From Icerya purchasi (lineage: Eukaryota > Arthropoda > Insecta > Hemiptera > Monophlebidae): a DNA stretch of 64,000 nucleotides. The notes under the pieces were generated by a model that was not told the DNA's origin, made no database searches, and saw only the letters and a program-made list of their open reading frames with translations. Of the stretch, positions 11,205 to 21,705 are shown in pieces; position 1 is the first letter of the stretch, and every line of letters starts with the position of its first letter. Where the stretch lies: NCBI GenBank assembly GCA_039619475.1, contig CM077115.1:394788557-394852556 (forward strand), read 5' to 3'. The position numbers and the translations under genes were made by a program.

Positions 11205-13199
11205 AATACGAAAAACATTAGTCGTACACTTTAAAACTATCTCTGGTTTAACTTGACGCACATTAATGTCATGACGGTGATACGAATTAAGCCATCCCTC
11301 AAACTAGTGGACATTTTTAAACATAATTGATGTGTTTGATTTTAACGTTCTTTTTCTATTTATATTTAAAATCATTAATGTTGTGGCTGACGGGTTAGAT
11401 AGGTGGATTTCTCTATATTATTATTTTGCGGCAAGCTGTGTTTATATTGCTTCCTAAATGGTACGAATCTGATATTTTCTCCTTTAAATAACGACCGGAC
11501 GTCAGTTTTCCATTTTTTAGTGCTATAATGGTTTGTGAATTTGCGGTTACCTACACGGTAAATTATAGGTTTCTGTTTCTCACGAATAATTACAGATATT
11601 TCAGTAGTACGCTAATTTCATATTCCTACTAGCCAGCCCTCCGGTTCTTCACTATTAAACTTCCAGACATAGCACAACGTGGAAAACGAATAACAATCGG
11701 CGTCCGAACGGGGGAATAATTATCTCGAATGGGATAGAATTATTTTTTTTTGTCAATTTTAACAACCCTACATATCTCGCGCACATGCTGAATCTGAGCA
11801 TTAAAACACGAGCGTATGATATTTAGTGTGAAAATCCGGGATCGTAAAAGTTGCCAATATAAGTGGGGAATTGTTGTGAAAATCATTCCGAAAACAAACG
11901 AGGAGCGGATTTTGCAGAGTCCTCCATTTTTAATTGGTAAACTCTGCTGCACAATGTCTGCAGTAACGAAATTCATAAAAATCGCTGATGCCATTTGCTT
12001 CTTTTTTTTTTTTTTTTCATTTCATTTCTGTTTCGTTGTTTAAAGAATGCGCGGGGAACCAGCGCCCGCGTAGAAATATTCACTTTATGCGGGGTTTTAA
12101 TGAAATTAAGATGTCTTTTCGAAGGCGATACTTCAAGCTTTTGTTGTTTGTTCTTTTTTTCTCTCTTCGTTTTAAATGAGAACAGGTAAACAATATTGTA
12201 GCGGTAGGCGCATGTTTCGCAGCGGGTGGGAGAAGGAATAGCATGACGAATTAAAAGCAGCCATTTTTGAAATCCATCTCGACACGTATAAGTGTGTACC
12301 GGTTACGCGCTATGCGCGAGCCGGTGTAATTTACAGTTACAGGAATAAACGAAATAACGAAAATTCCAACATGGCGGTGCCTCGTTTTATTATGAAAATT
12401 AACCGGCGACCTTAAATAATTTTGAACAAATATTAGCTCGCGAGGTCTTTATTTGGCCGATTTAAAAATAAATAATTTTCAGTTTTGCTTTTTGCTTTAA
12501 AAATTAAATTCAATTCCCGATTTCAATTTAAACAATCTTGACCAGCAAGACTAAACTCCGAACTGATTACATATCTGTTTTTTTTTTTGAAAAGTCAGTG
12601 TAAAGATCCATCCTATTTTTTGTTAACTTACATTTTTCTTCTCTTTGCTCGGCTTGAGCTAGTTGTGACATTAAATACGAAAATTTAAACGAGAAAATTG
12701 AAGCAGATGATGCGAAAAACGTGAAAGAAAACGTTAAAAAAGGAACTTATAAAAAAAAACAAAAAAAAAACGATAATTAGTCAAAAGTGTCTGACGCGAT
12801 TGGAAATGTTTCTACACAAGGGAGGAAAAATTGTAGCATCATGAATAATGAGTGAAGTTACAAACATTAAACATCTTAAGTGTAAACATGAAATAAAAAG
12901 GGCTCTAGCGACGTTTAACTTTTTTATTGGTGCAATATCCCATCTTCAGCGTATCAGAGGGGAATAGAAATTTGGCACATACTTCTAAAAAGAAGTAGGC
13001 TTTTACAAAATGACTACGCCGTCGAAACTTGTCGATAATTTTGATAATATTCAAATATTTCTCGATAATTATCATAGATATCTGTTTGTTTATGCGTGTT
13101 AATATCACCACATGTTGACCAAATCTGAAGCAGATTTCGTCTAATATTAATTATAAAAGCCGAAAATCAAAGGAGAAATCTTAGTGAATATGTACGATA
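11205..13199. other. AT-rich DNA with one YY1-like site
   Basis: A GC-richer spot at 12190-12390 includes AACATGGCGG at 12368-12377, matching the YY1 core on the plus strand. Homopolymer T runs lie at about 12001-12019 and in several other places. No coding motif seen. Confidence 0.3.
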
Positions 13200-13390
13200 C
13201 CGGAGTGTGCATTATTTCCGTTCTCTCCCAATGTGCCTCTTATATCTTGCATCTTCCTTTTTCACTTATTGTATTCCCGGTATTCTGATTATTTCCTACT
13301 AACAATATTTGATATCGTATAAAAATATGATTCCTCCCCTTTCTAAATATTTCTGGGTAAAAGTGTTAAGGAGCACAAAAAAAAAAAAGA
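13200..13390 (+). mobile_element. Decayed LINE 3' end (family F1)
   Basis: The segment around 13225-13250 (TGTGCCTCTTATATCTTGC) resembles the 36.3-kb copy (TGTGCCTCGTATATCTTATC). The end, TTTCTGGGTAAAAG.. before an A-run at 13377-13388, parallels TTTCTGGGCGAAG.. near the 3' end of that copy. The intervening coding part is unreadable. This is the weakest member of the family. Confidence 0.4.
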
Positions 13391-14084
13391 AAAAAAGTAG
13401 TCCATATATACTACATTTATGTTCTCCTCTATTCTAAATTGCGAAAAGCGTTTCCGGCGCATATTTTTTTTTTGCGTGTATTCGTAAATTCATGTTTTTA
13501 ATTATATATTTATCAACTAATCAACGAACACGATATTTAATTATGTCTGAAAATTAAGAATAGAATATTTCGAAAACGGCTTTTCAAGTGAAAAAAGAGG
13601 AAAAAATGATGAAATAATTTCGAAACATAGCTATCGGAAAAGGAATAAAATGTCACGAGATGTCAAGTGACAACGGGAATAAAATAGAACTCGAAAAGGA
13701 AACTGATTTTTCATCTCATTTGTCTGGAAAACCTCGTTGATTATGTATTGAATCGTTTTGAACCGGTATTTTTTCTGCCCTTCAATACTGATTGGAATTC
13801 TTACGCGTCGAATTTGAAAGAATCGAACAAAGACACGCGCGCCCAGCAGGGAAATCCGACGGAATGGATATTTTCTTTTCTTTTATATATTTAAAAAACT
13901 TTTAAAAAAAAAATAACGAAAAAATAATTATTTATTCCGGCTGTGTTACGTCATGCGTTTTTAAGGGGGGAAAACAAACAAAGAAGAGATATTTCATATT
14001 TCATAGTGGAAAAGGCCCTAAGAAGACACATATATGATATAACGGAAGTTATTATATTCTGTTTCGAACCTGTTTTACATGTCA
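13391..14084. other. AT-rich interval, target DNA of the LINE insertion
   Basis: No recognisable gene. It forms the left flank of the element inserted at 14100. Confidence 0.4.
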
Positions 14085-14099
14085 AATGTCTGATACGTT
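14085..14099 (+). repeat. Left target-site duplication (15 bp)
   Basis: AATGTCTGATACGTT is repeated exactly at 17541-17555. It directly abuts the T-run that is the complement of the LINE's poly(A) tail. Confidence 0.8.
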
Positions 14100-14484
14100 T
14101 TTTTTTTGTGTTTTTTTTTTTTGCCCCGAACAGAAGAGTTCATTTGGCCAGCAAACTACGACACGACTAGATATTAAAAAATACTAATAATAGAAAATTC
14201 AGGAAGAGGAATTTCATTCATTCCACAGTATGGCCGCAACTGCTGGCAGTGCCCACAATGCTCAATGAAACAAAACAAACACAAACAAGATTTTTTCATT
14301 CTGGAAAAAGGAGCAAAAGAAAAAATAGATAAATAGATAAATATTTCTATCTCACATTATGACCACAGTTGCCTGGCAATGCTCACAATGCATTATGAGA
14401 AAAAGGAGGTAGTCACAGCCACACTGGACAAAGACTACAATGTAAGAAAAAAATAAGTAAAATAATGGAGAAAAAAAAAAAAAA
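14100..14484 (-). other. LINE 3' untranslated region with an internal duplication
   Basis: Lies between the poly(A) tail and the last coding segment. Two related blocks of about 45 bp, 14224-14268 and 14353-14399, share a pattern like CACA.TATG.C..CA..TG..GGCA.TGC.CACAATGC and sit about 129 bp apart, so this UTR contains a diverged tandem duplication. Confidence 0.6.
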
Positions 14485-15120
14485 TCAAACAACAATCTTG
14501 TTTCTTTCAATAAACCTAAAAAGGACAAATAAAATTTTATCACTGGAACAGAGAAGATGAAAAATACACAACGGAGGATAAACACCACAGGACATGAGGT
14601 CTTTAGAAAACGCAAGTCTCGTGTTATCGAACTGGGCGCAATTAAATAACAAGTGGTTAATGTCTTCTCTAAAATTTTGTCGACAATAGATATTACAACC
14701 GGTGCAGTGCCCGGTGTTTGAAAAATTTAAACCCAATCGGCAATGGCCGGAGCGGAGCCTACACACAACAGTCACAAACATACGGGTCAAACTAACTGGG
14801 ACACTAATGCGGTAAAACGAAGGTGTGGAGGACGGCAAAGATGGTTGGACCATATGAAAATATTTACCAGGTCCTTGCTCTCTACAAATAAGACTTTATT
14901 TCTTTTGGCTTTACCTAGAAGATCGAAGGATGGGATAAATGGAAACTTAATACCTGATCTAACACCTTCTTTTGCGATTAAATCAACACGGTCACCAAGT
15001 GGGTACCCCACAGTGACCCGGAACCCAACAGAATTTAATGACTCCTCCAAGTTCGGAAATATTAAAATACTTTTCCTTAATTTCATAAATAATTGGATGG
15101 CAATTGCAGCCATATCAATC
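14485..15120 (-). pseudogene. LINE ORF2 3' part: RNase H C-terminus and Cys-His box
   Basis: Read on the minus strand, the first frame (15113 to 14787) gives IAIQLFMKLRKSILIF, then GDRVDLIAKEG. The second is the end of a LINE RNase H domain (GN..VD.LAKE..), containing the last catalytic aspartate. The next frame (14853 to 14485) gives VCRLRSGHCRLGL and then GHCTGCNIYC with INHLLFNC about nine residues later. This is the R.R.GH segment plus a C-x2-C...H-x4-C box that follows RNase H in I-group elements. The two frames overlap, so there is at least one frameshift. The preceding RNase H residues are on the opposite strand at 17222-17540. Confidence 0.8.
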
Positions 15121-17540
15121 TGAAAATAATATACTGCGTTGGAAATTTATGGAAGAGAACTGGAATAAATTTCGCGAGTTAGTTGATCAAAATCTGGTAA
15201 TAATTAATTCTGTGAGTAACTCCTTAGACAAAAATACTATACATTTTATGATGTTGTTCTTTCAGCGCTACAGTGCTCCATGCCTAAGGCATCCTTGTAT
15301 AAAGGGAATAAACCTGCTGTTCCTTGGTGGAATGGAGAATGCGAGACTAAAGTTAAAGAACGAAACGATGCTTTGCGCACTTTTAGGGCAGTTGGCTCAA
15401 TGGGAGCTTATCTTACATATAGGAAAATTGCAGGGGAGACGCGAAAACTCCTCAAAAAAACCAAAAGGAACTCTTGGAGGGATTTTTGTAGGAAGTTTAA
15501 CAGAAACACTCCTTTAAAAGAAGTTTGGAATCTAACTAAGCGTTTTAAAAATTCACATTCTCACGGTCAAGTGATTCAAAATGCCAGTTGGTTTACTGAC
15601 TTTTCAAACGCAGTTTCTACCCCTTTTGTTCCAATGAGGGAGGAGCTGGCCGGGGAAGGAAATACTATGATATCTCATATTCTGCTCCGTCCAATTACGT
15701 ATGAAGAGGGGTTTTTTATTCCTTTACGCAAGAAACGAGATTCTTCCCCGGGTTTGGATAGTATTACTTACTCAGTTATACAGAATTTAAGTAATTACGC
15801 CAAAAATATACTATTAGAAATATATAACAATTTATTGGTGTCTGGTTTAATACCTTCTAACTGGTAGCATTTTCTAGTCATTCCGATTCCCAAACCTGGT
15901 AAATCTCTCAACCAGGCGTCATCATTTCGACCGATTTCCTTGGCCTCCTGCTTTAGGAAAGTTTTCGAGGTTGTAATTAAGAACAGACTGATGTGGTGGA
16001 TTGAGAGACAGAAGATACTTCCGGAGGGAATGTTTGGATTCCGCCCACATTTGGGTACTCAAGATTGCGTAGCATCATTCTTGGGGGATGTTTATTCTAC
16101 TTTCCAAGACAAAGGCTTCTTGGTGGCAACATTCCTTGATATTCAGGGGGCTTTCGATAATGTTCCGTTCCCCGTTCTTTTCAATCAATTAATAGCAGTT
16201 AATATTCCTTTTCCCATGGCTAAACTTTTGTGTAGTTTATTTTTATGTAGATTCCTCCATATTCTTAACCCCGTATCCAAACAGGTTGAAGTTCGCACAA
16301 CTTATAAAGGTCTTGCCCAAGGTGCCGTTCTGAGTCCGCTTCTCTTTAATTTGTATATATTACCTCTTTTTAATATTCAAATACCAAATTTCTCGCGAAT
16401 TTTGTCATACGCGGACGACTTCTTAATATATTCTAAACATAACTGCCTCATTAAATGTCTTCAGGCAAGTCAAACATCTACGGATATTTGCTTTAATTCC
16501 TTTGAGAAGATTCATTTTGAAATATCCTTTGCCAAATCCTCGGTATTCGTATTTTCACTTAGACCATTTGACTACGAACAAATACGTGTTCTAATTCAAA
16601 ACCAACTCATTAAATTCACTAGGCATGTTAGGTATTTAGGATTGTTTTTAGATCCTAAACTAACACGGACTTTTCACATTTAAAAACTAGTTGAACTTGT
16701 AATTAAATCGTATAGCCCCTTAAAGGCTATAAGCAATTCATGGTGGGGAAGTGATCCGGTCATCTTAAGCCAGCTATACAAAAGCTTTATTAGATCGAAA
16801 TTGGATTATGGAGCGATTTTCTATGGATCAGCCTCGAAGTTCCAGCTCAGAAAGTTAGATTCATTACAGAATCTTGGCTTAAGATTAATGAACGGGAAAC
16901 GTCAGGTCGTCCCCTACCATCGGTCTACAAATGGAGACCAAAATTGCTCCTCTGAACATTAGAAGAAATTATTTAATAAATTTGTACTTAAGTATTGTAA
17001 TTACAAATATCCGTAGTTTATAAGTAAGATAATGCAGGTAAGTAGTGATTGGAGATTTGTTCCCCAGAAAATGCCGCTCTTGCTCAAAAGAACTAGGATG
17101 TATTATAGTTATATAGTCCAGCTCTTGTGTCATCTTCTCCCTCCAATTATTTTAATTTCAGATACGACCTTAATCTTATCAAACTGGACACATCAATATT
17201 AACACCTTTAAAAGCCAGTATTTGCATCCGCTACCTGGTAACATTGTGAACTCCGTTTTTCTAGGTATCGCGAAAGAATTATACCCCGGTTATCGGTTGA
17301 TCATTACCGATGGTGCCAAATTCCGTGGATTTAATGAAGGCGTAGGGGCCGGGTTTATTATAGAAGGTATCACTGAGCAGAAATTTAAATTACCTCCAGA
17401 AGCTTCGATTTTCACGACCGAGCTTCTTGCAATTGAAAAAGCGTTAGAGTTTGTGAAAAACGTGTTGCAGTCCAAGGGTGAGTTTGTAGTATTTTCGGAC
17501 AGCCTTAGCTCTCTCTTGTCGCTTCAGAGAAGTAACTTTG
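15121..17540 (+). pseudogene. LINE ORF2 5' part: linker, reverse transcriptase, RNase H N-terminus
   Basis: The inverted portion. The linker frame (15130-15240) reads WNKFRELVDQN. After a frame change, VPWWNGECETKVKERNDALR (about 15317) and KRNSWRDFCRKFNRNTP (about 15463) are typical of the endonuclease-RT linker. The RT follows in one frame from 15280 to about 16900: FRPISLASCFRKVFE, GMFGFRPHLGTQD, FLDIQGAFDNV (catalytic D at about 16138), LAQGAVLSPLLFNLY, SYADDFLIYS (YADD at 16408-16419), and later LYKSFIRSKLDYGAIFYGS. Only two in-frame stops break this run, TAG at 15865 and TAA at 16681. Sequence from about 16900 to 17220 is shifted. RNase H resumes at 17222 with ITDGAK, FTTELLAIEKAL and FSDSLSSL (first three catalytic acidic residues) and stops at the TSD. 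Endonuclease is missing through 5' truncation. Confidence 0.88.
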
Positions 17541-17555
17541 AATGTCTGATACGTT
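17541..17555 (+). repeat. Right target-site duplication (15 bp)
   Basis: Exact copy of 14085-14099, beginning immediately after the truncated RNase H coding sequence. Confidence 0.8.
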
Positions 17556-17615
17556 AGGAAACTAAACAAGATCAATATAAAGAAATATATAGTTTTTGTC
17601 TTATTTTTTTTTTTG

Positions 17616-17626
17616 TTTTTTCAACA
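17616..17626 (+). repeat. Left TSD of SINE-A
   Basis: TTTTTTCAACA, repeated exactly at 17924-17934 on the other side of the SINE. Confidence 0.65.
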
Positions 17627-17923
17627 GAGGTAGCGCAGTAGTCTAGTGGTTAAGGCGCTTGGCTACTAAACCAGAGGACATAGGTTCGAGACTTGTCTCG
17701 TATAGGAACCGAATCGCTCTCAGGTATATATCCAATCTGAAATTGAATTGGTTATAGCAGAGAATTATCTGGTGGAAAGTAAAGGCGGATAATCTAAAAG
17801 TAGAAAGGAACTGGCCCAGTATTCTCATCAGATCCTCATTAGGGATCCTTAAGTACATTGTGAAAAGCTTAATTCCACAATCTATGATACCTTATCAAAG
17901 ATACCATATGGGACTTACTTTAC
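17627..17923 (+). mobile_element. SINE-A copy 1, tRNA-derived
   Basis: The 5' end is tRNA-like. TAGTCTAGTGG at 17639-17649 is a pol III A box, and GGTTCGAGACT at 17683-17693 is a B box with the GGTTCGA core at normal tRNA spacing. A roughly 200-bp body follows, ending in a pentanucleotide-type tail (ACTTACTTTAC) and not poly(A). The body matches, in reverse complement, 44735-45022: ACTTGTCTCGT, GGTTATAGCAGAGAA, AAAGTAAAGGCGGAT, CCCAGTATTCTC, AGTACATT.TG.AAAGCTTAA, CACAATC. It is flanked by an 11-bp TSD. Such elements are transcribed by pol III and moved by a partner LINE; simple-repeat tails suggest an RTE- or CR1-type partner (inference). Confidence 0.85.
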
Positions 17924-17934
17924 TTTTTTCAACA
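17924..17934 (+). repeat. Right TSD of SINE-A
   Basis: TTTTTTCAACA, identical to 17616-17626. Confidence 0.65.
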
Positions 17935-18250
17935 CACAATTGCAGAACATTTTAACTGTGTAATTGAATTTTAATGCAGAATACTCGTAATTGCAAAGCA
18001 TTTTCTAATGGACGCAAATTAGTTATATTTTTTGGAACATGTTATTTAAGTAAGACGTCTTTAAATCAGAACTTTTCGATCGTTTCCGTGTGTGTAATAA
18101 GAACAGTTTATTATACTCGTATGGTGTGTACCTTCCGATATAGTAACGCGATTATTTTCTATTTAGGAAAATTATTCGTATTCGAAATCAGAAAGATACG
18201 AGAATATTCTCTCTCGAAGAATATACCGTCGATGTTGGATTTATTCAAAA
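17935..18250. other. AT-rich spacer between two SINEs
   Basis: No recognised gene. The open frame at 17974-18291 (+) has no motif and overlaps the next SINE's tail. Confidence 0.4.
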
Positions 18251-18400
18251 TTTTTTTTTTTTTTTTTTGGCGATTCAACTACGGACATTAACTCAGTGTA
18301 AGTGATATTTTCGCAAATTTCAGTGTGCGGCAGCGGGATTCAAACCGGGTCCTAATCGAGCGAAATACAATTAACTAATCAACTATCCACGATAGTCGAC
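18251..18400 (-). mobile_element. SINE-B, short tRNA-derived SINE
   Basis: On the minus strand a tRNA-like head starts near 18400. A degenerate A box lies around 18371-18390 (GTGGATAGTTGATTAGTTAA). GGTTTGAATCCC, a near-consensus B box, is at 18335-18346. After about 65 bp of body the element ends in poly(A), seen as 18 T at 18251-18268. It shares no body sequence with SINE-A. No TSD was found and no other copy was seen in the window. Confidence 0.65.
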
Positions 18401-19540
18401 TTTTTTTGTTAAAGTTTAACCGATGTACACCCTTGATATAAAACTGAATGTGTGCCGAATTAAACTATTTTTACTATCTATAAGCACGTGTTTCACGAAT
18501 ATCTGAACAGAATATTAGCGACCAATTCTTTTGTTCTTTTGTCCTTTCGTCTTCACTTTAACACGTATGAATAACTGTTCGATTTTAGATATTATGGCTG
18601 GCAGAGAGCGACTTTAGTTACGAAACGACTGCTAAAAACTATGACAGTTTCGGTTTAAACAACCAGAGCCTATAAATTCGATAAAAAAAATTATTGTAAA
18701 ATTTCTCGCTATAAAAATCTTTAAATTATTGCTGATTTATCAGAAACAATTAAAAATAATAATAACAATAACTTTTAATTAAAAAGAATGGAGATATTTA
18801 AAGTTCTTTCTATTCGATTGAGAGTATAAGTGGACAGATAAAAAGTCAAGTTAGGCGATACAAAAAGTTTACAACACTCGGCCCCTTGTTTGAATTTTAA
18901 AACATACACCCTTAAATGTGAACAAAAGAAAATCGATTGAACCAGAATAAACACCTGTATATAACGTAATAATAACGATGGACTCGCGTCACTGCATTTT
19001 TACTTCATGCCACACTGCTGATACACGCCTGGTTGACTGATGTAATTGTTCTGGTGCGATAATTTGGCGACTGCTTCGCGTGTAATATGTTATTAATCGC
19101 ACAGGTCGAGTAGTATTCTCTATACGTAAATTTCACCACATTATATAGTTCTTTCTTCGTGTTTTTTAATTATCGAAGTTCAGTTTATTGTCGGTAACTT
19201 AATATACATTTTCAGGGCAGTTTAAGCAATTTTAAAAGTAAAGCGCGCGCGCCAGGGTTGACCACTTTGTAATCAGTCGCAATTACAAGAGCAATCTGAC
19301 CCCGAAGCGGAGTAATCGATTACTTTCGGTAATTAAATACAAAAATGAACATTTCATACCGTTTAGCATACTTTAATAATCATAATTAATAATAATTATG
19401 ATGAAGAGTAGTTTCGCAAATCTGAATAATTTGTAATTCTACATTACTGGTGACAATTGTTATTTATAAAAAAAATTACTGCTTACATTAGTCTTGGCTA
19501 ATTCCGAAAAAGTAATTTTCGTCAAACTTTGCTCCAGAAT
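18401..19540. other. AT-rich interval without a recognised gene
   Basis: Only short open frames; nothing to report. Confidence 0.4.
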
Positions 19541-19723
19541 AGCTCAACGCTGTATAACCGCAACTAATAGCTCAACACTGTATAATCGCAACTAATAGCT
19601 CAACACTGTGTAATCGCAACTAATGGCTCAACACTGTATAATCGCAACTAATAGCTCAACACTGTGTAATCGTAACTAATAGCTCAACACTATATAATCG
19701 CAACTAATAGCTCAACACTGTAA
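19541..19723 (+). repeat. 28-bp tandem repeat, about 6.5 copies
   Basis: Units begin at 19541, 19569, 19597, 19625, 19653, 19681 and 19709 (partial). Each starts AGCTCAACACTGT and ends CGCAACTAAT with one or a few substitutions. The spacing is exactly 28 bp throughout, so length mutations are absent. Confidence 0.95.
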
Positions 19724-20831
19724 CGCATTAATTTTTCTTCGATAACATCGTTCTGTCAACATACTAAAACTAAAGCTATACTCTCCTTCAGTTGCATCAT
19801 CGCTGATGCGGGCAGATATAAGCCTCCACGAAGTTATCATGTAGGTCGAATACTTCGTTATGATCGTATAGGTCAGCTCGATCAGATCCCCTCATACACA
19901 CACATTAAGAACTGTAGCATTAAATACTTTTTTCATCGGTAGAAAGATTAAAAATTTTTTTCGGTACTTATCATATTTAAAGTTAAATATTGAGAGGCGT
20001 TTCTTGAAACCCGATAAAAACAGTTAATTCGAAAAATTAAAAAACGTTGTACTAAATGTATTAAATAAAAAGAGGTAAATTTATTAAACTCGCGCTTTTT
20101 CGTGGATTTTTATGAACCGATGAAATTAAATAATTTTGTTTACAAAAGTATTCCCTGTACAATTATAAAATTTAATTTAAGAGAAGATTTTTTCCCATTT
20201 ATCTTTTGCTTCCGCTACTTAGTTTAGACACTCGACATCTGATTTTAATATACATACATCAATTTTTTCTCCTAATAATCGATTATTTATAATGCGAAAT
20301 GCCTGCAAAAGCGTGTTATTATGCCGATTGGTTGTACTTCAGTAAAAAATGATCGGATAGAAACATGCCTGTACTTTTCACTGATCCGAATCGGTTACGG
20401 TCGGTGAAGGAAAATAAATATTTGATGATTGATGAAAGATCAGGGACATTGTTCGAAATTAGTACAAGAGAGAAATTTTCGAAAAACCGGTTATGTGAGG
20501 AAGGTTTTCTTTTCGATAAGATCAGAATATAACTCACATCGGAAATAATAGTCGTTTCCAGTTTGCCAGGGCTAATTAAAAACCCCTTTAGGGTGGCAAA
20601 AATGACATATGTGGGCTGCTGGTTACTAATTAATGAATGCGTAGTAATATCTCTGAGGTGTGTATTCACAGCCATTTCAAGTTTCAAGGTAAAAAAGGAG
20701 TTATTGGCAAATTCGAAATATTGAATAGATCCAATTTTTAATGTTTCACGTCGATTTTGATCGTGCGTGATTTAAAACTTAGACGAAACAATAATTGTCC
20801 AAGAATATGTACTATTAGCAAAATGTAAATA
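19724..20831. other. AT-rich interval, one unassigned open frame
   Basis: A 122-codon minus-strand frame at 20319-20687 has no recognisable motif. No other feature is supported. Confidence 0.35.
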
Positions 20832-20935
20832 TTTTTTTTTTTTATTTAAAAAATAATTTGTGGGTCCCGCAAGGCCAAAGTCCGTCTGTGGATTCCCAAC
20901 ATAATTATATCGTTTATCCGGAAAGGTTTACATCA
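20832..20935 (-). repeat. REP-G repeat, copy 1 (retroelement 3' end)
   Basis: A T-run at 20832-20843 is followed by AAAATAATTTGTGGGTCCC, AAGGCCA and ATATCGTTTAT. The same order occurs at 63183-63255. On the minus strand this reads as a sequence ending in poly(A), hence a probable retroposon 3' end. Its source family is unknown. Confidence 0.55.
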
Positions 20936-21550
20936 TTTTAATTTTAACTACGTCTAATACTAAATACTTTAAAGTATTGTAATACATTATTTATATATCT
21001 ACCTAAAGGAGAAACCGACACACTCTCTCAGCAATCAGCTAAATTATAAATTAACCAGAATTTTGCTCTGGCATCCCAACTGTTTCTTGTTAATGTTGTA
21101 ATAAAGGAGAATATTAAGATGAATTGATAAACATTTTAATGAATTTTCAATCAAAAATTGAAACAAAAAATGGGGAAATAAATCGCAAACTACAACATTA
21201 ATGACATTTCCGACGCGCAGTAATAAAACCTACAAAAGGCGTTTCTCTCGGTATGTCTTCCTTAGCTCGATCCTTCTTACTGGGAATAGTTTAGGTAGTC
21301 TAAGATTAAAAATCCGGATGCCCAGGTTTTTTGCCGGGTAGTCGTTAAACTTAAAACCAAACGACAACATTATCCGAATCTCATTCTCTGTCGAAAATAT
21401 CGGCAACTTTCCCGTGTACATCGCGCTAGATTTCGGACTAATGTGGATAGTTCATACAAATAACCTAAAAGTCCATCAATCAAACCTGAATTTTTCGGCT
21501 TATAAAAATTGTTGTCCGTATTAAAAGAAGTACCATTAATACTCAGCGAG

Positions 21551-21553
<3 letters not shown>
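20936..21553. other. AT-rich interval, possibly body of REP-G
   Basis: May continue the REP-G element on the minus strand, but similarity to the 63.3-kb copy fades. No gene seen. Confidence 0.35.
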
Positions 21554-21581
<28 letters not shown>

Positions 21582-21705
21582 ATTAACCCCCCTTTGGGCA
21601 TATCAACAAAGGATCTTCGCCCAGAATCGAAAGGAAGGAGAAGGATCAGTTAAATGTAGATTCGGTCAGCTATTGATAAGATAAAGGAACTGAATAACTC
21701 CGAAA
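21554..21705 (-). mobile_element. LINE 3' end (family F1), minus strand
   Basis: Starts with a T-run (21554-21580), the complement of a poly(A) tail. Read on the minus strand it closely matches the last 130 bases of the copy ending at 36481: GTTCCTTTATCTTATCAATA, GCTGACCGAATC, ACATTTAACTGATCCTTCTC, TCTGGGCGAAGATCCTTTGT, ATGCCCAAAGGGGGGTTA. It is short and 5'-truncated, with no coding segment left, and is the copy most similar to the one at 36 kb. Confidence 0.85.

Larger units (their letters stand above)
14100..17540 (-). mobile_element. 5'-truncated LINE with 5' inversion (twin priming)
   Basis: About 3.4 kb bounded by an exact 15-bp TSD. Viewed on the minus strand it ends in a poly(A) tail (T-runs at 14098-14107 and 14111-14122). 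The 3' part (14100-15120) lies in sense on the minus strand and the 5' part (15121-17540) is inverted onto the plus strand. One RNase H domain is cut at the breakpoint: catalytic D, E and D are on the inverted piece next to the right TSD, and the last aspartate with the downstream Cys-His motif is on the 3' piece. This is the arrangement expected when the second cDNA strand is primed internally from the other target nick (twin priming, known from mammalian L1). The element belongs to a clade carrying endonuclease, RT, RNase H and a C-terminal Cys-His box (I group). Exact clade is not determined. Confidence 0.85.

Noticed and set aside
14743..15123. 126-codon plus-strand frame next to the LINE
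   Set aside because: It is antisense to the RNase H/Cys-His coding piece on the minus strand, and so a shadow.
20319..20687. 122-codon minus-strand open frame
   Set aside because: No recognisable domain or homologous copy in the window.
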